Shown here piece after piece: positions 1 to 7,480 of a DNA stretch of 18,168 nucleotides. The notes under the pieces were generated by a model, which searched no databases, had not been told where the DNA came from, and worked only from the letters and a program-made list of their open reading frames with translations. The stretch comes from Hyphomonas sp. GTDB taxonomy: Bacteria; Pseudomonadota; Alphaproteobacteria; Caulobacterales; Hyphomonadaceae. Position numbers and translations under genes: made by a program. Where the stretch lies: contig JANSXJ010000024.1 in NCBI GenBank assembly GCA_024743015.1, positions 1 through 18,168 of the forward strand. Direction: 5' to 3'. How positions within the stretch are numbered: position 1 is the first letter of the stretch; the number at the start of each line of letters is the position of its first letter.

Positions 1-115
1 GATCGTCTTCGACATAATAAGCCGCATCCGCGAGTTTGATTTCAATTGCCAGGCGCGCAAGTTCTTTGCGCGCCTGGTCTTCAGACAGGTCTTCGACCGC
101 TATCTCGTCATTCAT
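1..115 (-). CDS. ligA: NAD-dependent DNA ligase LigA, N-terminal fragment (runs off left edge)
   Basis: Only the first 38 codons are in the window; the gene continues beyond position 1. The translation starts MNDEIAVEDLSEDQ and ends ...LADAAYYVEDD. It matches the N-terminal Ia region of bacterial LigA, where an ARLAxEI...AYY-x-x-D pattern helps bind the NMN half of NAD+. LigA seals nicks in replication and repair using NAD+. The ATG overlaps the recN stop as ATGA, and GGAGG sits 4 nt upstream inside the recN end, so translational coupling is likely. The order bamD-recN-ligA is common in alphaproteobacteria and supports the call. Catalytic Lys, OB-fold, zinc finger, HhH and BRCT parts lie outside the window, so intactness cannot be judged. 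Confidence 0.85.
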   Translation of the reverse strand, partial: MNDEIAVEDLSEDQARKELARLAIEIKLADAAYYVEDD

Positions 116-1809
116 GCCGCCTCCAGCAATTTCAATGCGGCGGCACGCGCCTCATTGGTAATGCTGGAGCCTGACAACATTCGGGCTATTTCTTCAAGCC
201 GTTGACCGTCATCTAGTTGTGCAACGCGGCTAACTGTTTGACCGTCGCCACCCGTTTCTTTCAAAACCCGCCATTGGCGCGTAGCAGCCGAGGCGACTTG
301 CGGGCTGTGTGTGACGGCGAAGACCTGACGGTCGAGCGCCAGCGCGCCGAGTCGCTCTCCAATCGCAGCGGCGACAGCTCCGCCAACACCCTGGTCTGCT
401 TCGTCGAAAATGAGCGTCCCGGTCTCACCGCATTGGCTTAGCGCGCATTTCAACGCCAGGGACAACCGAGCAAGCTCACCACCCGAGGCGATCGTCTTCA
501 ATGGTCCGAAGCCCGCCCCTGGGTTGGTTTCAACTTCAAACTCGGCGCGCTCCAGACCTTTGCTGCCGCTCTCGCCTTCGACCAGATCACGAAAGGCAAC
601 GCGGAATTGTACGCGGCCCAATTGCAATGGCACGAGTTCCTTCATCACCGCCTTTGCCAGATTATCGGCTTGCTTGCGGCGCTTCGAACTGATGCGCTCT
701 GCTTGCTCTTGCCATGCCCGTTGGGCTTCCGCCTCTTTCGCTGCGGCATCGTTCAGGGACCCCGTTTCGGCCTCGCAAAGCGCGAGTTGCGCCTTAAAGG
801 ACTCGAATGTCTCGCATAGTAATTCGGGCAAGCAATCATATTTCCTTGCAGCGGCACGCAGGGCGAACAGACGAGACTCCACCGCTTCCAGCTGACTCGA
901 ATCATGGAGCGCATGCTGTGCCAGGTCTTTGACAAGAGACTGCGCCTCCGCCAGTTCGATCAAGGCGCGCTCAACGGCGTCTGCCATGGCCGCTGCGGTC
1001 TCCGGCAATCTACCTTCAAGCAATTCCAGATCGGGAACGCGAACAATCCTTTCCCCTGCCCGGGACGCCGCTGCCAGACATTCTTCGAGCTTCGGCTCGG
1101 ACACTGCTTTAGCGGCCTCATCTACGGAGTCTCGAATACGTTCGGATTGCAGCAGGACTGAGCGCTGTGCGGTCAGGGAGTCCACTTCTCCCTCTTCTGG
1201 CCCGAGTTTGGTGAGTTCCTCAACTGCAAAGCTGAGCCATTCCCGTTTCTCGGTTGCGCTCAGAACCGTTTGTTCGAGATCGATCCGCGTTTGCCGCGCT
1301 GCCTCATATTTGGTCCAGAGCTCACCGCAGCGCGCTACATCTCCGGCGAGACCGGCGAACGCATCGAGCAGGTCCAGATGTGTTGCCTGACGCATTAATT
1401 GCGATGCGGAATGCTGTCCGTGTATTTCAATCAGGCTCTCACCAAGCGTCGTCAGCAAGGCTGCGGCCACCGGCTGCTCATTCACGAACGCACGCGAGGG
1501 TCCTGTTGCCGAAATCGTCCGGAGCAGACAGAGCGTTTCATCCCGATCAAAGTCGATGGCGTTGTCTTCCAGAAGACGCCAGATCGGGTGATCGGGCACC
1601 ACGGAGAACTCCGCGCGGATCGTCGCCTTGTCAGCGCCAGCGCGAACTTGCTTGCGGTCCGCCGATGCCCCGAGAACGAGCCCCAGAGCGTCCAGTATGA
1701 TGGATTTACCCGCACCGGTTTCCCCGGTGAGGGCTGTGAATCCCGTCGATGCCTCAAGATCGAGACGGTCGATCAGGACAAATGATCGTATCGAGAGTGC
1801 ATGTAACAT
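112..1809 (-). CDS. recN: DNA repair protein RecN
   Basis: RecN is an SMC-like ATPase of double-strand-break repair that acts on DNA with RecA. The 565-residue product has the expected length. The N-terminal ATPase half carries Walker A GETGAGKS (residues 29-36) and a Q-loop-like region IEIHGQHSASQL (about 128-139). A helical coiled-coil region spans roughly 160-390. The C-terminal half has the ABC signature ASGGELARLSLALK (441-454), Walker B TLIFDEAD (465-472) and the switch histidine region AVTHSPQVA (498-506). The ATG is preceded by GAGGGGG, a good ribosome site. The gene lies 37 bp after bamD and overlaps ligA by 4 nt (ATGA), so the three probably form one transcript. Nothing looks damaged. 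DEADQG after Walker B differs from the DEVDxG I expect in many RecN proteins, a minor variation. Confidence 0.95.
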   Translation of the reverse strand: MLHALSIRSFVLIDRLDLEASTGFTALTGETGAGKSIILDALGLVLGASADRKQVRAGADKATIRAEFSVVPDHPIWRLLEDNAIDFDRDETLCLLRTISATGPSRAFVNEQPVAAALLTTLGESLIEIHGQHSASQLMRQATHLDLLDAFAGLAGDVARCGELWTKYEAARQTRIDLEQTVLSATEKREWLSFAVEELTKLGPEEGEVDSLTAQRSVLLQSERIRDSVDEAAKAVSEPKLEECLAAASRAGERIVRVPDLELLEGRLPETAAAMADAVERALIELAEAQSLVKDLAQHALHDSSQLEAVESRLFALRAAARKYDCLPELLCETFESFKAQLALCEAETGSLNDAAAKEAEAQRAWQEQAERISSKRRKQADNLAKAVMKELVPLQLGRVQFRVAFRDLVEGESGSKGLERAEFEVETNPGAGFGPLKTIASGGELARLSLALKCALSQCGETGTLIFDEADQGVGGAVAAAIGERLGALALDRQVFAVTHSPQVASAATRQWRVLKETGGDGQTVSRVAQLDDGQRLEEIARMLSGSSITNEARAAALKLLEAA

Positions 1810-1846
1810 GCCCCCTCATACAATGAGAACAAAATAAGAACAAGCG

Positions 1847-2680
1847 CTATTTGCCGCCGGGGATCAACCGCTGCAACCAAGTCCGCTTTTGAGCATCACT
1901 TGCGCCTTCGGGATCAAGCCCTTCACCGCTGAGCAATCTGTAGGAATAACGATACCAGACACTGTCAGGAAAGTTGTATCCCAGCACCGATCCAGCCGCG
2001 AGTGCTTCCTGCTTCAGGCCCATGGCGAGATAGACCTCGACCAGTCGATGCAGCGCTTCAGGCGTGTGGCTGGTTGTTTCGTAATCGCTGACCACGGTGC
2101 GGAACCGGTTCACGGCGGACAAATGCTGATTGCGCCGCAGGTACCAGCGCCCAATCTCCATTTCTTTACCAGCCAGCTGATCGCTGACCATGTCGAGCTT
2201 GATCGTCGCGTCGCGCGCATAATCGCTTTCTGGATAACGACGAACGACATCGTTCAGCGCATCGCGCGCAAGTTCGGTCGTCTTCTGATCGCGGCCGACA
2301 TCCATAATCTGATCAAAGTGGCTCACCGCTATGAGATAGTAGGCGTAAGGTGCCCCTTGCCCGGCCGGGTTCAAAGAGAGATAGCGCTGAGCCGTCGAGA
2401 TGGCTTCATCATACTTGCGCGACTCGTACGCTGCGAAAGCTGACATGAGAGACGACCGACGCGCCCACTCTGAATAGGGATGCTGGCGCTCGACCTCGTT
2501 GAAGAGCAATATCGCAGTATCAAAATCGCGCTTATCAAGCTCATCCGTCGCGCGTGAATAGAGCAGCTCTACCGGGCGCTCGACATAGGCCAGCTCCTGG
2601 CGCCGTGAATTACCCTGGCAAGCCGCCAGGACCAATGAAGCCACGGAAATTGAAAGGAGTGTGAGGTGAACTTTACGCAT
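1847..2680 (-). CDS. bamD: Outer membrane assembly lipoprotein BamD (ComL family)
   Basis: BamD is the essential lipoprotein of the BAM complex, which folds beta-barrel proteins into the outer membrane. From the ATG at 2680 the product is 277 residues and begins with a lipoprotein signal, MRKVHLTLLSISVASLVLAAC, with lipobox LAAC and lipidated Cys21. TPR-like helical repeats follow, including the family-typical VERQHPYSEWARRSSLMSAFAAY (about residues 68-90). An upstream in-frame GTG at 2764 would add 28 residues before the signal peptide and hide it, so I reject that start. The ribosome site before the ATG is weak. recN follows after 37 bp on the same strand, as in related alphaproteobacteria. 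The upstream neighbour (xre gene) is divergent, so the promoter should lie in 2681-2860; I saw no convincing boxes. Confidence 0.92.
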   Translation of the reverse strand: MRKVHLTLLSISVASLVLAACQGNSRRQELAYVERPVELLYSRATDELDKRDFDTAILLFNEVERQHPYSEWARRSSLMSAFAAYESRKYDEAISTAQRYLSLNPAGQGAPYAYYLIAVSHFDQIMDVGRDQKTTELARDALNDVVRRYPESDYARDATIKLDMVSDQLAGKEMEIGRWYLRRNQHLSAVNRFRTVVSDYETTSHTPEALHRLVEVYLAMGLKQEALAAGSVLGYNFPDSVWYRYSYRLLSGEGLDPEGASDAQKRTWLQRLIPGGK

Positions 2681-2741
2681 CTGCGACGACAACCGTTTTA
2701 CTTTCGCGCAGTTTCCCCAGAAGACCGATTTTGTAAAGACT

Positions 2742-2752
2742 GAGACTGTCTC
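2742..2752. promoter_or_regulatory. Perfect inverted repeat between bamD and xre gene (candidate operator)
   Basis: GAGAC-T-GTCTC is a perfect 11-bp palindrome in the 182-bp divergent intergenic region, 62 bp upstream of the bamD ATG and 110 bp upstream of the xre ATG. The position fits an operator for the neighbouring HTH protein, but an 11-bp palindrome can arise by chance. I found no matching promoter boxes. Confidence 0.2.
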
Positions 2753-2862
2753 TAATCTCCGCACTTTGAACAGTTTAACAGACTTGTCATGGAGACCGAT
2801 CGACCTACTTCGAGATCATACGTTCACGCCGCTATTCTGCATCAGCACCGTAGGAAGGCACA

Positions 2863-3303
2863 ATGGATATGGAAAAAATTGCTTTAACTGCGGCTGAAGT
2901 CGACCGCCTGGTTGGCGACCGCATTCGCCGTCGACGTATTCTTATGGGCCTCACCCAGGATCAACTCGGTGAAGCCCTCGGAATTTCGTATCAACAGATC
3001 CAGAAGTATGAAACAGGCGCGAACCGCGTCAGCGCCGGGCGGCTCTATCTGATCGGCGAATGTCTTGAAGTCTCACCAGGTTGGTTCTTCGATCCAGCGA
3101 AGTCTGACGCATCCAGCGACGATTTTGATGAGCTCGGCTCATCGCGTCTGTTGATGGAGTTTGTGAGAAGTTTCGCCCGCATCGATGACGAGCGGGTCAA
3201 GTCACATCTGGTTTCGCTGGTCAAAGCGATGGCTGACGGAGAATCAGGAGACGAAATCCTGACCAATGGCGACTCACGCATACTGGAAAGCGCCCCACGG
3301 TAG
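2863..3303 (+). CDS. XRE/Cro-CI-type helix-turn-helix transcriptional regulator
   Basis: The 146-residue protein has an N-terminal HTH_3 (Cro/CI) domain at about residues 15-68. The recognition region is visible as LTQDQLGEALGISYQQIQKYE, followed by GANRVSAGRLYLIGECLEVSPGWFF. The rest (about 75-146) is acidic and probably helical, with no domain I recognise. This architecture (one HTH plus a short tail, about 140 residues) is common in alphaproteobacteria, usually without assigned targets. AGGAAGG lies 4 nt before ATG 2863, which decides the start over Met3. The gene is divergent from bamD and 110 bp upstream of the metal exporter on the same strand. Whether it controls either neighbour, or itself, cannot be told from sequence. 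It is a chromosomal-type regulator with no phage genes nearby. Confidence 0.9.
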   Translation: MDMEKIALTAAEVDRLVGDRIRRRRILMGLTQDQLGEALGISYQQIQKYETGANRVSAGRLYLIGECLEVSPGWFFDPAKSDASSDDFDELGSSRLLMEFVRSFARIDDERVKSHLVSLVKAMADGESGDEILTNGDSRILESAPR

Positions 3304-3348
3304 CCGACGGAAAACTTCACGCAATTCAATCGGCTAGCTCGAAAAGCG

Positions 3349-3369
3349 ATGTTATAACCTTTTTAACAT
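3349..3369. promoter_or_regulatory. Candidate metal-responsive operator upstream of CDF exporter
   Basis: ATGTTA-N9-TAACAT is a perfect inverted repeat in an AT-rich patch, and the left half continues as the small palindrome GTTATAAC. The half-sites resemble Zur boxes (AATGTTATA...TATAACATT). The arms here are 4 bp further apart than in the classical Zur box as I remember it, so the match is imperfect. The repeat ends 7 bp before a possible -35 box of the exporter promoter. Confidence 0.35.
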
Positions 3370-3376
3370 TCTGTTT

Positions 3377-3405
3377 TTGTTGATGTTTTCATGGCGAGTG
3401 ATAAG
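3377..3405 (+). promoter_or_regulatory. Weak candidate sigma70-type promoter of CDF exporter
   Basis: TTGTTG (3377-3382) and GATAAG (3400-3405) are separated by 17 bp. The -10 matches TATAAT at 4 of 6 positions and the -35 matches only TTG. Transcription would begin at about 3412, almost on ATG 3414, so the mRNA could be nearly leaderless. That fits the lack of a clear ribosome site. The call is speculative. Confidence 0.25.
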
Positions 3406-3413
3406 CTTTCGCC

Positions 3414-4331
3414 ATGCACAGTCACGATCATTCTCATCACCATCACGACCACGGACACGCCCATCATGTTACGGATACCGTTGATGGGCGGCGCCGCGTT
3501 GCATTAGCAGCCATTCTGACCTTCGGTTTCATGATCGCCGAGGTCGTCGGTGGGCTGATTTCGGGCTCGCTCGCCCTCTTGGCGGACGCCGCGCACATGT
3601 TGACTGATGCCGGGGCGCTTGCGCTGGCCTGGATCGGCTTCAAACTGGCAGAGCGCCCGGCCGATCAGACCCGTTCATTTGGCTGGGCGCGATTCAAAGT
3701 GCTCGCGGCCTTCGTCAACGGGCTGACACTGATTGTCCTGGCCGGTTGGATTGTTCTGGAAGCCGCGCAACGGCTGCTTGACCCGCAAGAAGTTATGGGG
3801 TCGCTCTTGCTCGGCGTTGCCATACTGGGGCTGGCCGTCAATCTCATTGCGTTTCGGATCCTGCATGGCGGCGATCAGGAGGACCTGAACATGCGCGCTG
3901 CGCTGTGGCATGTCGCAGGGGACCTTCTGGGATCTGTCGCCGCGATTGCAGCGGCTCTCATCATCATGTCGACAGGCTGGATGCCGATCGATCCGATCCT
4001 GTCAGTTCTCGTAGCCCTGATCATTCTGGTCGGCGGCGTTCGGGTGGTCCGCAGCACGGCGCATATCCTGATCGAGGGCGTGCCACCCGGACTGACAATC
4101 GAGGCCATCAAGTCGGATCTCGAGTCTGAGCTCAAAGACGCTGCGCGGGTCGACCATATCCACGCCTGGGCGCTGAACGAATCCAAGACCCTTGTAACGC
4201 TGGACGTCGAAGCAGGTCCCGGGGCCTGCATCGAATCACTTCGCCAAGACGTCAAAGCGCGACTGAAAGCGAAGTTTCAGATCGATCACGTCACGGTAGA
4301 AATCCGAAGCAAACCGACCAGAACACCGTGA
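3414..4331 (+). CDS. CDF family zinc/divalent cation exporter (ZitB/CzcD-like)
   Basis: This 305-residue inner-membrane protein belongs to the cation diffusion facilitator family, which exports Zn2+ (sometimes Cd2+, Co2+) in exchange for protons. The N-terminus is His-rich (residues 2-18, mostly H, D, S and G), typical of zinc-handling members. Six membrane helices lie between about residues 28 and 220. Helix 2 has HMLTD (H61, D65) and helix 5 has HVAGD (H166, D170), the HxxxD pairs of the family's transport site. The C-terminal cytoplasmic domain (about 225-300) has HIHAWAL (H248, H250) and DHVTVEI (H292), as in ZitB/CzcD. No strong ribosome site precedes the ATG, but an in-frame later start would remove the His-rich head. 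Exact metal specificity is not readable. The gene stands alone, behind a possible metal operator. Confidence 0.92.
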   Translation: MHSHDHSHHHHDHGHAHHVTDTVDGRRRVALAAILTFGFMIAEVVGGLISGSLALLADAAHMLTDAGALALAWIGFKLAERPADQTRSFGWARFKVLAAFVNGLTLIVLAGWIVLEAAQRLLDPQEVMGSLLLGVAILGLAVNLIAFRILHGGDQEDLNMRAALWHVAGDLLGSVAAIAAALIIMSTGWMPIDPILSVLVALIILVGGVRVVRSTAHILIEGVPPGLTIEAIKSDLESELKDAARVDHIHAWALNESKTLVTLDVEAGPGACIESLRQDVKARLKAKFQIDHVTVEIRSKPTRTP

Positions 4332-4373
4332 TTTATACAGATTCAGAGATGGTATCCAGAGGTTCCCGCAACG

Positions 4374-4399
4374 AAAAAGGGAGGCCAAAAAGACCTCCC
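4374..4399 (-). terminator. Intrinsic terminator of the phasin-like gene
   Basis: On the minus strand GGGAGGTC, loop TTTTT and GGCCTCCC form an 8-bp stem with one G-T pair, followed by TTTTTC. It lies about 97 nt after the phasin-like stop. Read on the plus strand there is no T-run, so it should not serve the CDF gene ending at 4331. Confidence 0.85.
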
Positions 4400-4495
4400 C
4401 TCAACACTCTACGCATACTCTACTAGGGATATTCTATAGCGAATTGTACAGACTTTGGGAAGTCGGCACCCTCAGCATGAGTAATTTGTAAGGCT

Positions 4496-5470
4496 TTAGC
4501 TCACAGCTTTCTTGGCAAAAGCACGGGCTTGTGCCTTCCAATTGTCGCGAACCATACGGCCTGGGAAGCGCAGAACAGTCTCCAGCGCATCCATCTGAGC
4601 TTTGCGCATTTGCGCGATTTGCCAGAAGTGGAATACACCCGCTTCGTTCAGGCGACGCTCAAGCACAGCTCCGACGCCTTTGATCATTTTCAGATCATCC
4701 GGAGTACCAATCGGTTTGGTCAGGCGACCATTCTCGTCGGTCTTGGGCGCAGCAACAGTTTTGGTTGCGCGGGTGGTTTTGGCTTTAGCTTTCGCTTTTG
4801 GCGCAGCTTTTACTGTTTTTTTGGCAGGCTTCGCTTTTTTCGCCTTCTTAGGCTTTCCGCCAACGGCCGCGATTTCTTCACTCAGGCGCTCAACGCGGGC
4901 TTTGACTTTTTCGTCAACGCCATCCGCATCCGCACGCAGTTCAGCCACCTGCTCTTCGAGATCGTCGAGCTTGCTGTGCAGCTTATCGGCTTTTTTGCCT
5001 TTAAGAGAGAACTGCTTCAGACCAAGTGCTTCACGCATACGCTCCATACGGGCTTCCAGGCGCTCACGCTGTTCTTCCTGAAACTTTGAAACCGCTTCAG
5101 TTGCTTCTTCGGTCGCTTCTTTGACACGACCGCGAACCTTGGCTGCTTCTTCAGCCACACGGCTCATCTGCTCAGACATTTTCGCGATGGCCGAGTTTGA
5201 GTTCAGGCGCGCGCGAACGTCAGATTCGATTTCATCACCGCGAGCAACCAGGTCTTCAAACAGGACTTCGCCCTGCCCGCTGACTTTGCCGACACCTTCG
5301 GTAGCAACATCATAGGCTTTGCCATAGGCACCAACGCCGGCCAGCCAGATTTTGTGAGCAACATCGAGACCTTTATTCTCGATTGCCGCGCCGAGGAATT
5401 GAGCTTGAGCCTTCTTCGCGGCCTTCTTCTCTTTCTTCGCTTTTTTGTCTTTTTTGTCTTTCTTCGCCAT
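4496..5470 (-). CDS. Phasin-like (PHA granule-associated) protein with H1-like linker and C-terminal HhH-type domain
   Basis: From ATG 5470 (GGAG 7 nt upstream) the product is 324 residues. Residues 1-20 are almost all Lys, Asp, Glu and Ala. Residues 30-130 resemble the poly(hydroxyalkanoate) granule-associated/phasin family, with KIWLAGVGAYGKAYD and long amphipathic helices. Residues 130-205 form charged coiled-coil helices. Residues 205-245 are a Lys/Ala/Pro tract like histone H1 or the PhaF tail. Residues 255-320 (DDLKMIKGVGAVLERRLNEAG ... GRMVRDNWKAQ) look like the helix-hairpin-helix-type domain also found at the end of some alphaproteobacterial NuoE proteins. Pseudomonas PhaF joins a phasin to an H1-like DNA-binding tail and ties granules to the chromosome, so a granule- or nucleoid-linked role is plausible but inferred. 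No PHA synthesis genes are nearby. A start at 5518 would add 16 residues without a better ribosome site. Confidence 0.8.
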   Translation of the reverse strand: MAKKDKKDKKAKKEKKAAKKAQAQFLGAAIENKGLDVAHKIWLAGVGAYGKAYDVATEGVGKVSGQGEVLFEDLVARGDEIESDVRARLNSNSAIAKMSEQMSRVAEEAAKVRGRVKEATEEATEAVSKFQEEQRERLEARMERMREALGLKQFSLKGKKADKLHSKLDDLEEQVAELRADADGVDEKVKARVERLSEEIAAVGGKPKKAKKAKPAKKTVKAAPKAKAKAKTTRATKTVAAPKTDENGRLTKPIGTPDDLKMIKGVGAVLERRLNEAGVFHFWQIAQMRKAQMDALETVLRFPGRMVRDNWKAQARAFAKKAVS

Positions 5471-5635
5471 GTCTTGGCTCCGTTTCTGGGATCGGATCAG
5501 CCCTGTGCTAATCCTCATTGGCTCCAGATATAATCGGGATGTCTAGAAATCGCATACTAATCCGCGAGGCGCCAATTCGCCCGTGTCGCGAATTTTTGAT
5601 TGGGATCACGCGGGGATTGCGCTAACCTCTTTCTC

Positions 5636-6391
5636 ATGCGGTGGACGATTGCCTTGATCATGGCCTTCTCACCTGCGGCTTTCGCGCAGGATGATGCGCA
5701 CCTGATTGCCTTCACGGAGGGCCGTTACGAAGACGCTGCTGCACTTGCCCAGCAAACTGAGTCCGCTGATCATCTAGCCTTCGTCGCCAGAAGTCGGCTC
5801 GCTGAAGCGATGAGTGCGCCAGACTTTGTCCCGCCGCCAAGACTGCTTGATGAAGCCGAAGGCTTCGCACGTGAGGCTCTTGAGGTGGATCCAGCTCACA
5901 TTGAAGGCCGGTTACAGCTCGCCATCGCATTGTCTCTAAAAGCTCGTCCGCTCTCGACCCGGGAAGCGATGCGCGCAGGATATGGCGAGACGGCAAAGGC
6001 GCTGGTTGAGAGCGTGCTGGAAGATGACCCGCAAAACCCGTTTGCAAATGGCTTCCTGGCAGTGTGGCATCTGGAAGTGCGACGCCGCGGCGGCGCGTTT
6101 GGCGCATCGGTCCTCGGCGCATCAGTAAAGAAAGGACGACGTCACTATCAGGCGGCGATCGACGCGTCTCCTGGGGACGCATCCATTCACTGGCAATATG
6201 CGCGCGCGCTGGCCTCGCTGAACGCCAAGAAATACCGTGCCGAAATCGAAACAAGCCTGCAGGCCGCGCTCGACTGCCGCGCAGACACGTCTTTAGAGGA
6301 TGTCATGCGCAGACGAGCCGAGCTGCTACAGTTTACGATTCAAAACGAAGACCGTTCGGTCACGCAGCTCCTCGCGACGGAGATGCTTTAG
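5636..6391 (+). CDS. Exported TPR-repeat protein of unknown function
   Basis: From ATG 5636 the 251-residue product starts with a Sec signal peptide, MRWTIALIMAFSPAAFA|QDD, so it should be periplasmic. A TTG 36 bp upstream is in frame but would bury the signal. The mature part is helical and TPR-like: AFTEGRYEDAAALAQQ, LDEAEGFAREALEVDPAHIEGRLQLAIALS, ALVESVLEDDPQNPFANGFLAVWH and HYQAAIDASPGDASIHWQYARALASL. A glycine-rich insert (RRRGGAFGASVLGASVKKG) separates two of the repeats. I do not recognise a named family. The ribosome site is weak. A TATAAT at 5529-5534 has no convincing -35. The gene converges on trxB with a 1-bp gap between stops (TAG and TAG), leaving no room for a terminator. Confidence 0.82.
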   Translation: MRWTIALIMAFSPAAFAQDDAHLIAFTEGRYEDAAALAQQTESADHLAFVARSRLAEAMSAPDFVPPPRLLDEAEGFAREALEVDPAHIEGRLQLAIALSLKARPLSTREAMRAGYGETAKALVESVLEDDPQNPFANGFLAVWHLEVRRRGGAFGASVLGASVKKGRRHYQAAIDASPGDASIHWQYARALASLNAKKYRAEIETSLQAALDCRADTSLEDVMRRRAELLQFTIQNEDRSVTQLLATEML

Positions 6392-6392
6392 C

Positions 6393-7370
6393 CTATTCGG
6401 CTGCGACCGCTTCGAGCGCCTTGCTCTCTTCGAGAAACTTTTCAGCTTCAAGCGCCGCCATACAGCCCATGCCCGCAGCCGTTACAGCCTGACGGTATGT
6501 CTCATCCGTGACGTCGCCAGCTGCGAACACGCCAGGAATATTCGTCGCTGTCGAGTCAGGGGCCGTGATCAGATATCCATTATTGTGCATATCGAGCTTA
6601 CCGACGAACAGCTCTGTCGATGGCGCATGACCGATGGCGATGAAGATGCCGTGGACTGGTACATCTTCGACAACGCCCGTATCAACGTTCTTGAGGCGCG
6701 CGGCGGTTACGCCGAGCGGATTTTCATCCCCGACAACTTCTTCCAGAGTTGTGTTCCAGCGAACTTCGATCTTCGGGTGATTGAGCAGTCTGTGTTGCAG
6801 GATCTTCTCGGCCCGCAAACTGTCGCGCCGATGGACGAGGATAACCTTGGACGCGAAATTGGTCAGGAAGAGCGCCTCTTCCACCGCCGTGTTGCCACCG
6901 CCGACCACGACCACGTCCTTCTCACGATAGAAGAAGCCGTCGCAGGTTGCACAAGCTGAGACACCAAAACCCTGGAATTTGTTCTCGCTCGGCAGTCCGA
7001 GCCATTTCGCCTGAGCGCCAGTTGAGATCACAACGGCATCCGCGGTGTAAACTGTCCCGCTATCACCTGTGGCGCGGAACGGGCGCGTGTCCAGATCGAT
7101 ATCCGTGATGTGGTCCTCTGCCAGGTTCGCACCCATTTTCAGAGCGTGCTCCTTCATTTTGTCCATCAGCTCGGGCCCCTGGATCTCTGCGAATCCCGGA
7201 TAGTTTTCGACTTCGGTGGTGATGGTCAGTTGCCCGCCCGGCTGCGACCCAGCCACAACCAATGTATCGCGCATGGCGCGCGCGGCGTAGACGGCGGCGG
7301 TCCATCCGGCTGGTCCAGATCCGATGATCAGGATTTCCGTGTGCCGCGTGTTTGATCCAGTGTCTGACAT
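6393..7370 (-). CDS. trxB: Thioredoxin reductase (NADPH)
   Basis: TrxB is a cytoplasmic FAD enzyme that passes electrons from NADPH to thioredoxin. The 325-residue product shows the FAD fold GSGPAG (17-22), the redox pair CATC (Cys140, Cys143), the NADPH fold GGGNTA (157-162), the NADPH 2'-phosphate motif HRRDSLRA (180-187), and the second FAD motif near the end, GVFAAGDV. GGAG lies 6 nt before ATG 7370. An ATG 24 bp further upstream has no ribosome site, so I rejected it. The gene is 110 bp behind pyk on the same strand, and the gap has a small hairpin (CGCCT-N3-AGGCG) without a T-run. It may therefore be read from the ED operon or from its own promoter, which I could not identify. It ends 1 bp from the convergent TPR gene. 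Confidence 0.96.
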   Translation of the reverse strand: MSDTGSNTRHTEILIIGSGPAGWTAAVYAARAMRDTLVVAGSQPGGQLTITTEVENYPGFAEIQGPELMDKMKEHALKMGANLAEDHITDIDLDTRPFRATGDSGTVYTADAVVISTGAQAKWLGLPSENKFQGFGVSACATCDGFFYREKDVVVVGGGNTAVEEALFLTNFASKVILVHRRDSLRAEKILQHRLLNHPKIEVRWNTTLEEVVGDENPLGVTAARLKNVDTGVVEDVPVHGIFIAIGHAPSTELFVGKLDMHNNGYLITAPDSTATNIPGVFAAGDVTDETYRQAVTAAGMGCMAALEAEKFLEESKALEAVAAE

Positions 7371-7480
7371 GACAATCTCCAAAGGCCCACTCATGGGCGA
7401 AAAGTCTCTTGGCGCTGGTTATGGGGATTCGGGGCGCAGGAATAAAGGGGTCATTCGCCTAACAGGCGCGTGAAGGTCAG

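Noticed and set aside
410..895. Plus-strand open frame (161 codons) opposite recN
   Set aside because: Antisense to intact recN motifs, low-complexity Ser/Arg/Ala content, no ribosome site.
2681..2764. 28-residue N-terminal extension of BamD from a GTG
   Set aside because: It would place a lipoprotein signal with lipobox LAAC in the middle of the protein; the ATG at 2680 gives a normal signal peptide.
3301..3336. Inverted repeat TAGCCGA...TCGGCTA right after the xre gene
   Set aside because: The loop is 22 nt and no T-run follows, so it is not a convincing intrinsic terminator.
5401..5466. Repetitive Lys-codon stretch at the start of the phasin-like gene as a repeat element
   Set aside because: The repetition follows from a Lys/Asp-rich N-terminus and is coding; it has no direct-repeat or CRISPR structure.
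5529..5534. Perfect TATAAT on the plus strand upstream of the TPR gene
   Set aside because: The hexamer 17 bp upstream (TGCTAA) does not resemble a -35 box, and the implied leader would be about 95 nt, so I did not call a promoter.
7440..7480. Hairpin CGCCT-N3-AGGCG in the pyk-trxB gap as a terminator
   Set aside because: The stem is 5 bp with a 3-nt loop and no T-run; it is not enough to separate pyk and trxB into two transcripts.
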